Of a stretch of 64,000 nt of DNA, positions 41,056 through 50,532 are shown one piece after another. The translations under genes and the position numbers were made by a program. The notes below the pieces were generated by a model that searched no databases, had not been told where the DNA came from, and saw only the letters and a list, made by a program, of their open reading frames with translations. Numbering within the stretch: position 1 is the first letter of the stretch; each line of letters starts with the position of its first letter. This DNA comes from Symbiodinium natans (taxonomy: Eukaryota > Sar > Dinophyceae > Suessiales > Symbiodiniaceae). The stretch is taken from contig CAJNDS010002553.1 in NCBI GenBank assembly GCA_905221605.1, positions 80,553 to 144,552 of the forward strand. The letters run 5' to 3'.

Positions 41056-43019
41056 AGGGGCAAAGGGTCCCGATGGACCCCATAGAAGCAATGGTAGACA
41101 GCAGGTTGCCGATCGTAGACATAAATGCGCAGTGCCTTTTCTTGGGTGGGAATTGTGGAGGGGATGTTGTTGTGGGTGACAGTCTGTTGATGCACCGTAC
41201 CTTGCTTATATGTGGTGTAATGCGCGCCTCGTGCATCAATACCAATATACACAGCCTGTCGACACGGTAGAGCAAGCTTAGCAAAGCAAGAGAAGTCGCG
41301 CAAGACCTCGCTAAGCCAGGCTTCGTTCGAGTTGCAATCTGAAGCAAAGGCTTTACTGGTATAATTCTCAGCAAAGTATGGGGTTAAGAAGAGCGCAAAG
41401 AGTTCCCTTTGCCCAAGGTAAGGGGAACAGAGGATAGTATGGCCGTGCAAATGCAAGGCAGCTTCGTTACCCTCAAGTATCAGACAAGGCGTAGGTAGCT
41501 GGCTGTTCTCTTCGATTACTTTGTGAAGGAAGGTGCCAGGGCTGGCTCCTCTTCGTTCAATGTCAACGACCTCAATGATCGATGCTTGGGTAAGCGCATG
41601 CACAGTATCACGAGCCTGGGAAGCATTGAGCATTGCTAAGGCACATTGATCATCTTGTTCGACATATAGGAAGAAATCGACTGGCGGAGACTTCTTGCCG
41701 GCGTTGGCATCTTTCAAGTGCTGCACATAGAGAGTATTTTGCTGTCCCTTTACAAGGAGGAATTGAGGGATGAACTCGTCTCTATACGCGACAAACTCAA
41801 GATGCAACGCTTTGAGAAAGCTGATCAGGCACCACCCTTGTGCAGGGAAGTCAAGAAAATGTAAGGCAAACTTGGCACCGAGATTCGCAACAGTCTCTCT
41901 GCACAAATTGGCCATGACATTGCGTCTCGATCCACACAAAAGTTGTAATTGAGGGTCGACAATTTGCAAGACACGCTGGATGGCCGATGGGATCCCTTTT
42001 TCTTGCAATAAGTCTTGCGTTTGATGGAATCGAGTTTCCGTCACAAAGGAAATTCCTCTAGGAATGCCGGACGCGCTCTCTCTAATGCCTTGGAATTTAC
42101 CTTGGCCGGGGGTATACTCCAGAACAACAGGTTTATTGACAATTAAACCTTGTTTGAGCCAGCCAACAGCATTAAGTTCATCGCATGGAAAAGGCGCATG
42201 AAACTTATGCGAAAACTTGTCTTGAAGCTTAACAGCTGAGGTAGCAGCAAGAACTTGTTGGCCATAGCTAGGCCAGTATTGGAGAAACTGTGAGAGGGGA
42301 AGCGGCTTCCAATGACTGTCGGGGTTTTCATTCAGTAACTCTCGAAGGGATGTGTGTTTGATCGCAGCTTTGAGAGCACCAGGGTAGAAGCAGTTCCCAA
42401 CAATGGAAGCAATACACATATCATTAATGTGTTCTTCCACATCAGCAAGCCAGATATCGAGCTCAGCATCTCTCAACATTTCCTTGTAGTGAGCAACCCT
42501 GAAGGGAGGAATGCCACTATCACCGATAAGGAAAGCATTTTCTGCACGGAGAAGTTCGTAATTAGCTTCAGCAAAGCGATCCATTGCTGCAAGGCTTGGG
42601 ACGTCCGCTTGAAGAGAAAGCTTCTGAACATCTGTTACAAAGCGCAGGCCAATGGGTCCATCAGGAACAAATTTTTCCCATTGTAGATTTGGAACCCCAT
42701 TGGAGGTATTAGCCGCTTGTGAGAATTGCCTCTGGAAGGCTTCAGCTCCGCCGAAGCTGGGTACATGGTAAAGAAGGGCAGAGGGGTGGTAAAAGTATGC
42801 AGCCAATCGAAGCCCCCTCTCGCGATCAAAGCGTTTGGGACGAAGCCAAGGCTTGAGCTTTTCGCCAGGGGGTTTTATTCCGCACATGTGTTCCGCAACA
42901 GGACGCCATCCTTGGAACCACGGAGTGGGGCGATTGCTGAAGGTGCCAATTTGCCCATATCTAGTAAAGAATTTTCTTTTCCTTTCAACATGGCCGAATG
43001 TAGCTCCAGCAATATGATG
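41052..43019 (-). CDS. ORF1, C-terminal part: methyltransferase motifs VIII-X plus unknown region
   Basis: Open from 43019 to the TGA at 41054-41052. The first ATG, at 42887, gives 611 residues, but the frame is meaningful upstream of it. IAGATFGHVERKRKFFTR (about 43013-42960) fits the motif VIII pattern of DNMT3-type enzymes. EMLRDAELDIWLADV (residues 136-150 from the ATG) and ASIVGNCFYPGALKAAI (160-176) fit motifs IX and X (GN-x-x-x-P, then a helix). After them come about 430 residues I cannot assign, including GIDARGAHYTTYK near the end. It is the distal half of the enzyme whose proximal half is at 43108-44527 on the opposite strand. The stop overlaps the ORF2 ATG by two bases. Confidence 0.7.
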   Translation of the reverse strand, partial: HHIAGATFGHVERKRKFFTRYGQIGTFSNRPTPWFQGWRPVAEHMCGIKPPGEKLKPWLRPKRFDRERGLRLAAYFYHPSALLYHVPSFGGAEAFQRQFSQAANTSNGVPNLQWEKFVPDGPIGLRFVTDVQKLSLQADVPSLAAMDRFAEANYELLRAENAFLIGDSGIPPFRVAHYKEMLRDAELDIWLADVEEHINDMCIASIVGNCFYPGALKAAIKHTSLRELLNENPDSHWKPLPLSQFLQYWPSYGQQVLAATSAVKLQDKFSHKFHAPFPCDELNAVGWLKQGLIVNKPVVLEYTPGQGKFQGIRESASGIPRGISFVTETRFHQTQDLLQEKGIPSAIQRVLQIVDPQLQLLCGSRRNVMANLCRETVANLGAKFALHFLDFPAQGWCLISFLKALHLEFVAYRDEFIPQFLLVKGQQNTLYVQHLKDANAGKKSPPVDFFLYVEQDDQCALAMLNASQARDTVHALTQASIIEVVDIERRGASPGTFLHKVIEENSQLPTPCLILEGNEAALHLHGHTILCSPYLGQRELFALFLTPYFAENYTSKAFASDCNSNEAWLSEVLRDFSCFAKLALPCRQAVYIGIDARGAHYTTYKQGTVHQQTVTHNNIPSTIPTQEKALRIYVYDRQPAVYHCFYGVHRDPLPL

Positions 43020-43106
43020 GCAGCAACAATCTCAGAAAAGCTCTTTTGCGCAAGTCTGCAAAAGCGAGGCGGATATCCAAAGCTTTCTTGGCAGTACGGT
43101 ATCAGT

Positions 43107-44527
43107 CATGCAACAGGCATATATTGTCGTTGCACTCGTTCTGCATGATCCTAGTGCTAAGCACTACCTAGTGCTACACCATGCCAAAGAACAAGCAGGA
43201 GACTCAATTCTTCTTTATGACTCAATCTACGGAGTCCGTAAAGAAAATTTGTGGGCACAATTGATTAAGGCTGAGCACTACATTGAAGCTATCTTCATCA
43301 GAAGTGTTTGTGCCAATCAGCTTTACCCCGCCACTGCTCTCATTAACTCTTTTAATGAGATTATCCGGCATCATGCTGATCCCAGTGAAAACGCAGAACA
43401 GCATATCAGTAGTGAAACACTCACTATTGAGCAAGCTAAGATAACGAAGGTTGCAAGCTGGGACAGCCCTGTCCCTTCTGCAACCTATATGACCATCACC
43501 TCAGAGGATGATTTTGGCTTGCCTAATCCGTCCTGTGCCCATCTTCTGCCACAAGCCGAGGAATGTAAAAGCGGTACTGAATTTACTCTCGCCCAAAAGG
43601 GCAAACTCGATGAGGAGTCAGAACACCAAGCCAGTGTTAGTCTCCAACCCGACCCTAGTACTGCTCTGGCGACACAACTTGATAGTGCATCTCTTCCTGA
43701 AGTGCACTCCATTGCTACTGATTCCGATGAGGAACAGAGACCGCAACAACATGAAGTTCAAACTGCGCTGAACTCTGAGAAGAATGGCTCTGATAGGGGC
43801 AGCCAGCCCCTTAAAGCCAAGCCCGACTTGAGCTCTGATTCTCAGATGCGTAGAGTCAAGAAAAGCCTCGATAAGCTTAACAATGCCAAGCCTGTCTCCA
43901 AGAGAAAAGATGGTAAAATTGGAAGCAGGAACAATCAAATTAATGCTGTCTCGTCGGAAGACTGCATACAGGTCGCACTTGGTGTTGAACGTTACATCAT
44001 CTTATCGCTTTTTGATGGATGCGGAATATCACGTGCTGTCACCGTTGAATGCCTCAAGCAACAACCTGTTGCGGCTGTGAGTGCAGAAAGTGACAGCGTC
44101 CTTCGCGCCCTCATATGCCCTAAGTATGACTATGACAAAAGCCAAAGATGGGCTCTTGACTCGCACCGTGTGCCATCGATCGCAATTGATGACGTTTGGA
44201 CTCTACTTAAAGAGGATTACCGATTGCTGCGTGAATGTTTGTCCTTCCTGGGAAGGATTCATCCACAAGAAACAGCCATCATCATTCCCGCCGGTTCCCC
44301 CTGCCAAGATCTCACTGTTGCAGGGTCCAGCTCAGGTGGATTAGGACTGCTGGGAGACCGCTCGCAACACATGCTTGTCTTATACGCGATTTTGCTTGCA
44401 TTCCAAAGCATTGAACCCAGTATCCTTCAGTGCGTGCACATCTTCCTTGAAAATGCTGGGTCTATGAAGCCCATCCACCAGGGCTTCATTCAGCAGATCT
44501 TCGCGAGGGCTCAAGTTTTGCTGCATG
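43107..44527. other. Inverted segment inside the retroelement
   Basis: CATG lies at both limits (43107-43110 and 44524-44527). Left end CATGCAACAG and right end (read inversely) CATGCAGCAA form a ten-base near-inverted repeat. Inside, the coding strand is plus; outside, on both sides, it is minus, and the two halves of one methyltransferase lie on opposite strands. Flipping the segment restores an in-phase ORF1 at the left join; at the other join about 85 bases with a TGA and a phase change intervene. Confidence 0.75.
43108..44527 (+). CDS. ORF1, inverted middle part: DNMT3-like motifs I, IV, VI
   Basis: Plus-strand frame of about 473 meaningful residues within a retroelement otherwise read on the minus strand. 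HYLVLHHAKEQ and ILLYDSIYG (residues 19-41) look like the His/Asp half of a papain-fold peptidase. A charged Ser/Glu-rich linker runs from about 95 to 285. LSLFDGCGISRAV (299-311) is motif I, VSAESD (324-329) a cofactor-binding Glu, AGSPCQDLTVAG (395-406) motif IV with catalytic Cys, and FLENAGSMKP (446-455) motif VI. The frame then stops soon after the breakpoint at 44524-44527 and lacks motifs VIII-X, which lie on the minus strand beyond 43,019. Expected activity was cytosine-5 methylation of DNA; this copy cannot make the whole enzyme colinearly. Confidence 0.75.
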
Positions 44528-47277
44528 CACGCAATCGCAAGGTCAGCAAGTTGACCTAGATCAGCGAGGATACTGATCTGATCAGAGGAGTCCTGTTCAG
44601 AATGCAACGGCAGAGCAAGAATGGGCTGTGGCTGCTGGCACATGGAGCACTTGCAGTGGATCTGGACAAGCATGGTGTATTGCTCCTTGGCCGGAATAGC
44701 CCAAATGGCCTTACTATACACCTCAGTAAAGCTTTGAAGCTCCAACGGTGTAGCACTTGCCAATTGAAGATAGGTCAGACCAAGTATGTGTGCAAGCTTG
44801 GCTCGAGCAGCCTCACGTATATTATATCCAACCGCAGCAAGGACAAGAGCTGCTTGTTTAGGAAAGGGGGCGTAATGCTGGCATTGCTCTTTGTTCCATT
44901 GAGCACACGAGATGACCCGATAGGCAGCAGCAACAGGGCAATAAAGGCCAGCAATGCGCCTTTGCACTTCTTCTTGAACGTTGGCCGGGACTTCCGCCTG
45001 GAACCTTAGGACAGTATTACGTCTTCTAGCAATCTCAACCTTTTCCTTGCTACTCTCAATATTTCTTTTGCCAGTCCCACCTTCTGGACTCAACTGTGCT
45101 GAGGCAGGATTTTCCGGTAACATATTGGCAGCCGTATCATCACCTTTAACAGCAGGAGGCTTTCCATGGAGCAAAGTCGGGCACTGGGCAGTATCCGATT
45201 GCTCCATGGCAACCTTGCTTGACTTCCCATCCTGATGATTGGCACATCTGGCTTTGTTCGGCTTATTGGTTGCAGTAGCCTTAAGTCTATCATCAGTGTG
45301 GATGTTAACAGCATAGATGACGCTAGTATTAGTCCCTATCAACTTGATGATATCACATGAGTGACATCGTGGCAGGAATAGAAGCGCGCCCTGATGTAGG
45401 GAGACGAGAACATTGTTACTCGCAGAAGATCCCGGATGACAAGCGAGATGTTGGCCGTTCTTGAGAACTAGCGGGATCTCTAGTTCAGTCTTACCAGTAA
45501 TGCGGACAAGCAGGTACTGGATAGATCCCAGTTCAGCAGTAAAGTCTTCATCCTCTTGGGAAGCCTTAGGAAGGTTTTCTGGCAATCTCCAACCTTGAAA
45601 GGCTTCATTTTGGCTGAGAAATGTCTGGACACTCTGCAGCTTCACTAGTTCGGGAACATCCTCACATTTACCAGTCATAACAACGTAAGGCGCCTGTCTG
45701 TCAATGATCAGGAAATGTGTTTCAAGGTCATCCTTGTGCCAAATTGTACTAGCAATTCGTTGTTTGGACAAGGGGTGATACTCATCCCTTGCTCTGACAT
45801 GGATCAATCTTCCTTGCCCAATCTTATCGCTCCCAGAGTGGCAATTCAAAAAATGTTCTCTAGGGTTCTCGGAAATGTGATTAATGGGCTTGTTGCTCCA
45901 TCTTGGGGCATCAACAACCTCTTGCAGCAATTGCACTTCAGTTCTTCCACAAGGAAGGTCGAAATATTGACATTGGGTGAGCGCATCGGCAGCGGCGACA
46001 GTAGCAGTTACATGGACAGCAGGTATGACAACATCAGTGCCAGCTAATACATGTACGATTCCTCTGTATTGCACCGGAATTTTGATGTACTCAAGATCCT
46101 GAATAATGTCTTGCATGTCTCCGGTGCAATTGTGAAAGGTGATCTGCAGAGAAACCTCTGTAGAGTTGAAAGGTTGAGTCACCTTCCAAGCAAAGATTTC
46201 CTGTGAGTTCTTCACATTGCAAATGTGAAATCTTGCGGCATGCAACGCGAGGCTGTCAGAGATGGTAAGCTGCTTTTGCCGAAGACCCAAGATAGCCTTC
46301 TGCAGCTGATAGGGGTCCGCAAAGATCCTCAGATACTTCCCAGGAGCAGTGTGGAACGCATTCATAAGCCTGTGCTGATTGAGAATGCAATGCACTTGAA
46401 AGGCTTCATCCTTAGTTCGGGCAGAGTTGATAGCATATGGGAGGTCAACGAAGTTGACACTATTGCCCGGCATCCCTTCAAGAGGCGCAAATAGATTCCA
46501 GACCTGGAGCTCAATTTGTGATTTGCCTTCAGTTTGTCTGAGCACCTTATCATACATCTCTTCAACCTTCAGCATTAGAGCTTGAAGTTGACCTATGCTG
46601 ATCTTAGGCGCTCTGAGGCAAACAACACATCGATTCTCCTGATCAGTTAACGCAACGATGGGCTGCTGTGGCTTCCTAATGTGAGCCAGTCCAAAGTCTC
46701 GACTGAGGTGTTTAACTTCCTCGTCAAATATTCCAACAGTGCCAGCGATAATGACTTCAGTATTGCCGGCTTCTTGCTTCATGGAAGGCGTTATGGCAAT
46801 GTAGTAGCAAGTGTGATGGACAGGGTAGCTGCTGGGAATGTAAGTGACCAAATATACAAGTTCCCGCTTGCCCTGCACTTCAATGGCACCAATGACCGTC
46901 AGGCTGTGGATTTGACGAAGGAAGTCTTCATCATAACTCCTGAAGAGTACACAGGGGATGTCTGATATGGAAAGTGAGCTGTGCAAATTACTCACGATCG
47001 TTATACTCGTCTGTTGTGTAAGACCCTTCCTTAGATTGTGAAGGAAACTCTTACTAGGGTTGACGAGTAAGATAGATTGGAGCTCTGAGCCCTGCACTTG
47101 GCGCAATTCTTGCATAGTTTGTGTAGACACGATGCATCCATCTCTAAGATACTCCAGCAAATGTGTTGATGGTGTTCTGGCAAAGAGAGCATCATACTCA
47201 GTGAGATGACCCAACATAAAGTCGGCAAGACACTGAAATGCGCTTCCATCGATGTTGCTGATTCGATCTTGCGACAT
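44524..47277 (-). CDS. ORF1, N-terminal part
   Basis: About 917 residues from the ATG at 47277 (context GCACCATGT) to the inversion breakpoint; the frame runs on to 44380 but that tail is antisense to the methyltransferase. I recognise no domain in the first 650 residues, which are mixed alpha/beta. Residues about 650-740 are hydrophilic (KATATNKPNKARCANH onward), a likely linker. The last part, with SCAQWNKEQ near 815 and a Cys-rich CKCSMCQQPQP near 880, may belong to a peptidase fold completed by the first 42 residues of the inverted segment. Across the breakpoint the frame joins in phase (ACM to MQQ). It is preceded by a 5' leader with palindromic repeats. Confidence 0.65.
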
Positions 47278-47960
47278 GGTGCAGATACCTTACGCCGAAG
47301 CTATCCGTACTGCACAATGCGCAAGACAAATTTGCCAAAAGGTGCAAATAAAGTAAAGAAGCTCCCACCCTTAAGAAGTTTGCAAGAAAGAGAACGTGCG
47401 TTCACCTCAGCAACTTAACAAGGAAGGAGACGGGCGTTCCCAACTTTCATAAAGAAAGGGAACACAACGTAAAAAGTAAGAGAAAGAGAACGGGCGTTCT
47501 CAATCTCAGCAAGTTGCAAGAAAGAGAAGCGTTAGAGAAAGAGAACGGGCGTTCTCAGTCTCACTAGTAAAGCAAGAAAGAGAAACAAAGAGAAAGAGAA
47601 CGGGCGTTCTCAGTCTCGACTAGTTAGAGAAAGGTGGCAGGACAACTGAGGGCTCAGTTGACGCAGCTTCCGAGCGCTCAACCCACAAAGACTCAAGGGA
47701 GAGCCAATGCAGCTTGCAAAGTGTTTACAGTGCGAAATCCAAAGCCAAGCTTTGGATTCTTCTTGCAAGCGGGCGCTCACAAGGAACTGCGCAACGCTAA
47801 GACCCAGCTACACAGCAAACACAGCACCAAGCACATCTACGCCTCCAGGCTGTCCCAGAGGGGGCCGCTACGTTCGTGTAGGGCAAGCCAGACCTTTCGC
47901 TACGGACTCCCACCCCTTCTACGGCGTCCCTGGTGGCTTAACCACCTCGAGCAAAGCGGC
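47278..47960 (-). promoter_or_regulatory. 5' leader of the retroelement
   Basis: About 680 bases between the leader relic and the ORF1 ATG on the minus strand. It holds the palindromic array and no ORF that continues into ORF1. Short plus-strand frames at 47634-48114 overlap it and are not supported as genes. CCGTAG also recurs twice just inside the relic (about 47915 and 47890 on the minus strand), possibly remnants of older leader copies. Confidence 0.45.
47390..47611. repeat. Palindromic tandem repeats in the 5' leader
   Basis: GAGAACGGGCGTTCTC, a perfect 7-2-7 palindrome, occurs at 47486, 47541 and 47596 with exact 55-base spacing. Diverged forms stand at 47390 (GAGAACGTGCGTTCAC) and 47427 (GAGACGGGCGTTCCC). 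Intervening text is AAGAAAGAGA-rich. The position upstream of ORF1 recalls promoter monomers in other LINE leaders; a dimeric factor site is a reasonable guess. Confidence 0.9.
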
Positions 47961-47980
47961 CTTGAGCCAAGGGGCTACGG
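47961..47980 (-). other. DinoSL spliced-leader relic at the element's 5' end
   Basis: Minus strand reads CCGTAGCCCCTTGGCTCAAG. The dinoflagellate spliced leader is, in pieces, CCGTAGCC, ATT, TTGGCTCAAG; the relic keeps both outer blocks exactly and differs only in the middle (one base shorter, CC for ATT). Its orientation matches the ORFs, and it lies about 680 bases upstream of the ORF1 ATG. It is best explained by reverse transcription of a trans-spliced RNA. Confidence 0.7.
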
Positions 47981-49414
47981 GGTCACTTGATTTCCAAATA
48001 AACCTAAGCCTAAATAACACTGCAGCGGATGCAAGGCATCCAAGTTTTTTTTGCATGCCTTGGAACAGAATTCTTTCCAAGACAGGGAATACCAACACAG
48101 GAAACGCTTTTTAAGAAGCAAAACATGCAGTTGACCAACTTAAGCAAACCACTGCAAAGTTAACGGGTTGTTGCAGAGGAAGAAAACTTTTGAACGTCAC
48201 CAAACAGCACTGCGCAGAGAACTTCTTGCAGTTTCTTGTGGCGTCAAAAATGCTCATCTTTGGTAAAGCTTGCCGGCGCGGCGTCGCACGCGGTTAACTT
48301 TAACCGCTCAAAACGCCGCGCCGCCCTTTTCTTCCGCGTGGAAATGCTGCCACCAACACGCCGCTCCAAGCGCCGCGACTTCTTTAAAAGGGCCTCGCAG
48401 CAATTGCAGGCCACGCCGCTCGATGTGTTACATCCTCAAGAAGCTGTTCCTTGTTAGCTAGCTGTCATATGGGTGAAAAAAAGTTGTAGCCCCCGTCATT
48501 CCACTGTGTCTCACTGCGTCCAGTAGACACGCACCTTTCTGCAAGTGGGTCGTACCTGATTGGCCGTCTCCCTCAATGTCCATCTTGTGGCGTCCCATAT
48601 GGATTATTGATGCAGAGAGGCAGAGGACCGTAGAGCAGTCACTTTGGCAGATTTGCAGCTGTGAGTGTTGGTCAGGTAGGTTCAGAGCAAGACTTCGATT
48701 TTGAAGTGGGGCTAGGCCGCAGTTCAGCTCTGGACGCTGAACACTGGCCCGTTTCTTACTTTAATCTCACGGCCGAACCAGACTCAATCTGAGCACTGCT
48801 CAGCTGGTGAGGAGCACTGCTTCCATGTACAAAAGCAACAACATCGATGATTGATAGGTCGCACAGCACTGGGGAAAAAGCAGGTCTTAACATTATTGCA
48901 TTTTGAGATCGTTTCTTCACCATGTAACTAGCGAGGATTGCCTTACTCTAAATCCGGAAGGCCCAGCTGGTCAAAGATTCAACCCACAGCCCAACTAGAG
49001 TCGCAGGAATCGACTCCAAAAACGCGAGGCTCTTTTTGTGCGCACAAAACTCAGGCCAACTTTGAACAGCTTCTAACACTCTGATTCCTTGCTGTCAAAC
49101 ATAGGCTCCTCTTCTTCGGGATCGAAGAGCTCACTCTGAACATTCTCGCCTTTCGAAAACACAGGCAAAAGCGGCTGAGGCGATTCTTCACACGCAGAAG
49201 GCACCAGAACAGAAGGAATCTTCTCGACAGATTTCGCTTCAGCAAGCGCACTAGTGGAAACAGTGGAAGGCTTTGCCTTTCTTTCCAAAACTGTTCAAGC
49301 TTGCCCACGTTACCGAGCCAACAGAAGCACGCTCAAGCTTGCGCATTTCCGCAAAGACTTTGAAAAGCATCTGTAAACGAAAACCAATGCAAAAACTGGA
49401 AAACACACTCTTTT
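47981..49414. other. Intergenic DNA, little recognised
   Basis: Mostly unique AT-balanced DNA. A minus-strand frame at 49073-49288 is Glu/Ser/Pro-rich (ELFDPEEEEPMFDSKES) but short and without a domain; I do not call it. No repeats or RNA genes seen. Confidence 0.5.
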
Positions 49415-50532
49415 ATGCAGATTCTGCAGCATTTTATTGCGGTCGGCAAGCCAATTTGTCACGTTCCTTGTGGACTCGTTTCTCTTTGGACGGAATCCTT
49501 TGTTAAGCCAGCAGAACTGCTGGAAATGTGCGTGGACTTGGGTTTGCTGCATGATGGCCGACTTGATCCATGTAAGTGGTGCGAAAGCACAAATTGGATT
49601 TTGAAACCAAGGGTGACCATGCTTCTTGCAGATGCAAGACAAAAGATTGCAGATGCTCCAAATCTGCATTGATACATGACTAGGACCTCTTCAATAAGAA
49701 GTTAGCCCTGCGTCGTTAATTGGTGCCCTTTGGCTTTTCTTGTCACCGATCAATCTCAGCCCAGATCAAGCCCGGTGTCATACTTGGTATGGATCATTGC
49801 ACTGTTTGGGAGCTGTTTCGAAACTTTCGCAAGTGGCTTTTCACTCATCATCGACAGGATGAACGAAGAGCTCATTCTTGGAGGAGCTAGCATTGGACGT
49901 CGAGTTGGACGAGATCAGCTTCAGAAGCAAGGCCCTGGATGACAAGGTTTCTTGGCTTTATATTTGTTTTTGTTTTTGTTTTTGTAAATGACTTGTTGAG
50001 TCGAGTCAGTTTCGAGGTTTCATTCATCATCAGATTCGCAGTGAGGTTTTGTGATTGCCATCGTTCGCAGAGAAACCGCCAAGGTTTCAAGCTTTCAGAC
50101 AATTGATTGCGTCCGAACAAGGTGGAGGGGGACCTTTGACAATCTAGGAGGTGAAGGAGACGATCGTGAACTCCGCGGGCGGGAGCCAGCCGAATTGCCA
50201 TTGGCAGTGTCTGTCACACTGACAGCGCAAAGGCATGCAAGAAGCTGGATTCTGAAGAGCCGTTGCCTTGCTTGTACAATGGAGCTTTGGGCGGCCCTTC
50301 TTTTGCTCACTTGAAGCTGACGCACAGCAATGTTCGACACAAGCCGCCCCATCCAGAGTTCACTCGCAGGTTCAAGCTCAAGATCTTTGATGGTCGACAG
50401 TGGGTGGAAGAGATCAGAGTTGGAGGCACCCAAAAGTTGGATGGCTTCTTTGCTTCCTTCCGAAGGGAGGCAGGCAAGCGCCCTGTCAACACCACTGGGC
50501 CTACTCCTGAGACGGCTGAGGAAACTGCTTGA
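49415..50532 (+). pseudogene. ISXO2-like DDE transposase pseudogene
   Basis: Pieces in several frames follow the order of an ISXO2-type transposase. There is a zinc-ribbon-like half (LLHDGRLDPCKWCESTNWILK, about 49545-49600); a helix-turn-helix-like segment (LGMDHCTVWELFRNFRKW, about 49780); and a first catalytic Asp context (ALDVELDEISFRSKALDDKV, about 49893-49950). A second Asp context follows (SVCHTDSAKACKKL, about 50205), then HSNVRHKPPHPEF and a last helix (GGTQKLDGFFASFRRE, about 50425-50470). At least two frameshifts and stops separate the pieces, and the last acidic residue position is uncertain. It is probably a host-domesticated family or DNA transposon relic; dead in this copy. Confidence 0.55.

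Larger units (their letters stand above)
28567..47980 (-). mobile_element. Giant non-LTR retroelement (LINE-like) with DNA methyltransferase
   Basis: Inferred as one element of about 19.4 kb read on the minus strand. In order it holds a DinoSL relic (47961-47980), a leader with palindromic tandem repeats (47390-47611), and ORF1 (47277 to 41052), which encodes a cytosine-5 DNA methyltransferase and is interrupted by an inversion. Next come ORF2 (41055-34552: apurinic-type endonuclease, reverse transcriptase, zinc fingers, RNase H), ORF3-like frames (34483-30615), a 3' region with tandem duplications and an A-run (28577-28567). No LTRs were seen, and the APE-type endonuclease plus terminal A-run fit target-primed reverse transcription. 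The RNase H and methyltransferase are unusual additions. The link between ORF2 and the 30.6-34.5 kb frames rests on strand, spacing and lack of intervening repeat; a nested second element is the alternative. Confidence 0.65.

Noticed and set aside
44380-44523. C-terminal 48 residues of the minus-strand ORF1 N-terminal part
   Set aside because: Antisense to methyltransferase motif VI; they arose from the inversion and are not original coding sequence.
47390-47611. CRISPR-like array
   Set aside because: The repeats are palindromic and regularly spaced, but spacers are similar to each other, the genome is eukaryotic and no cas genes exist.
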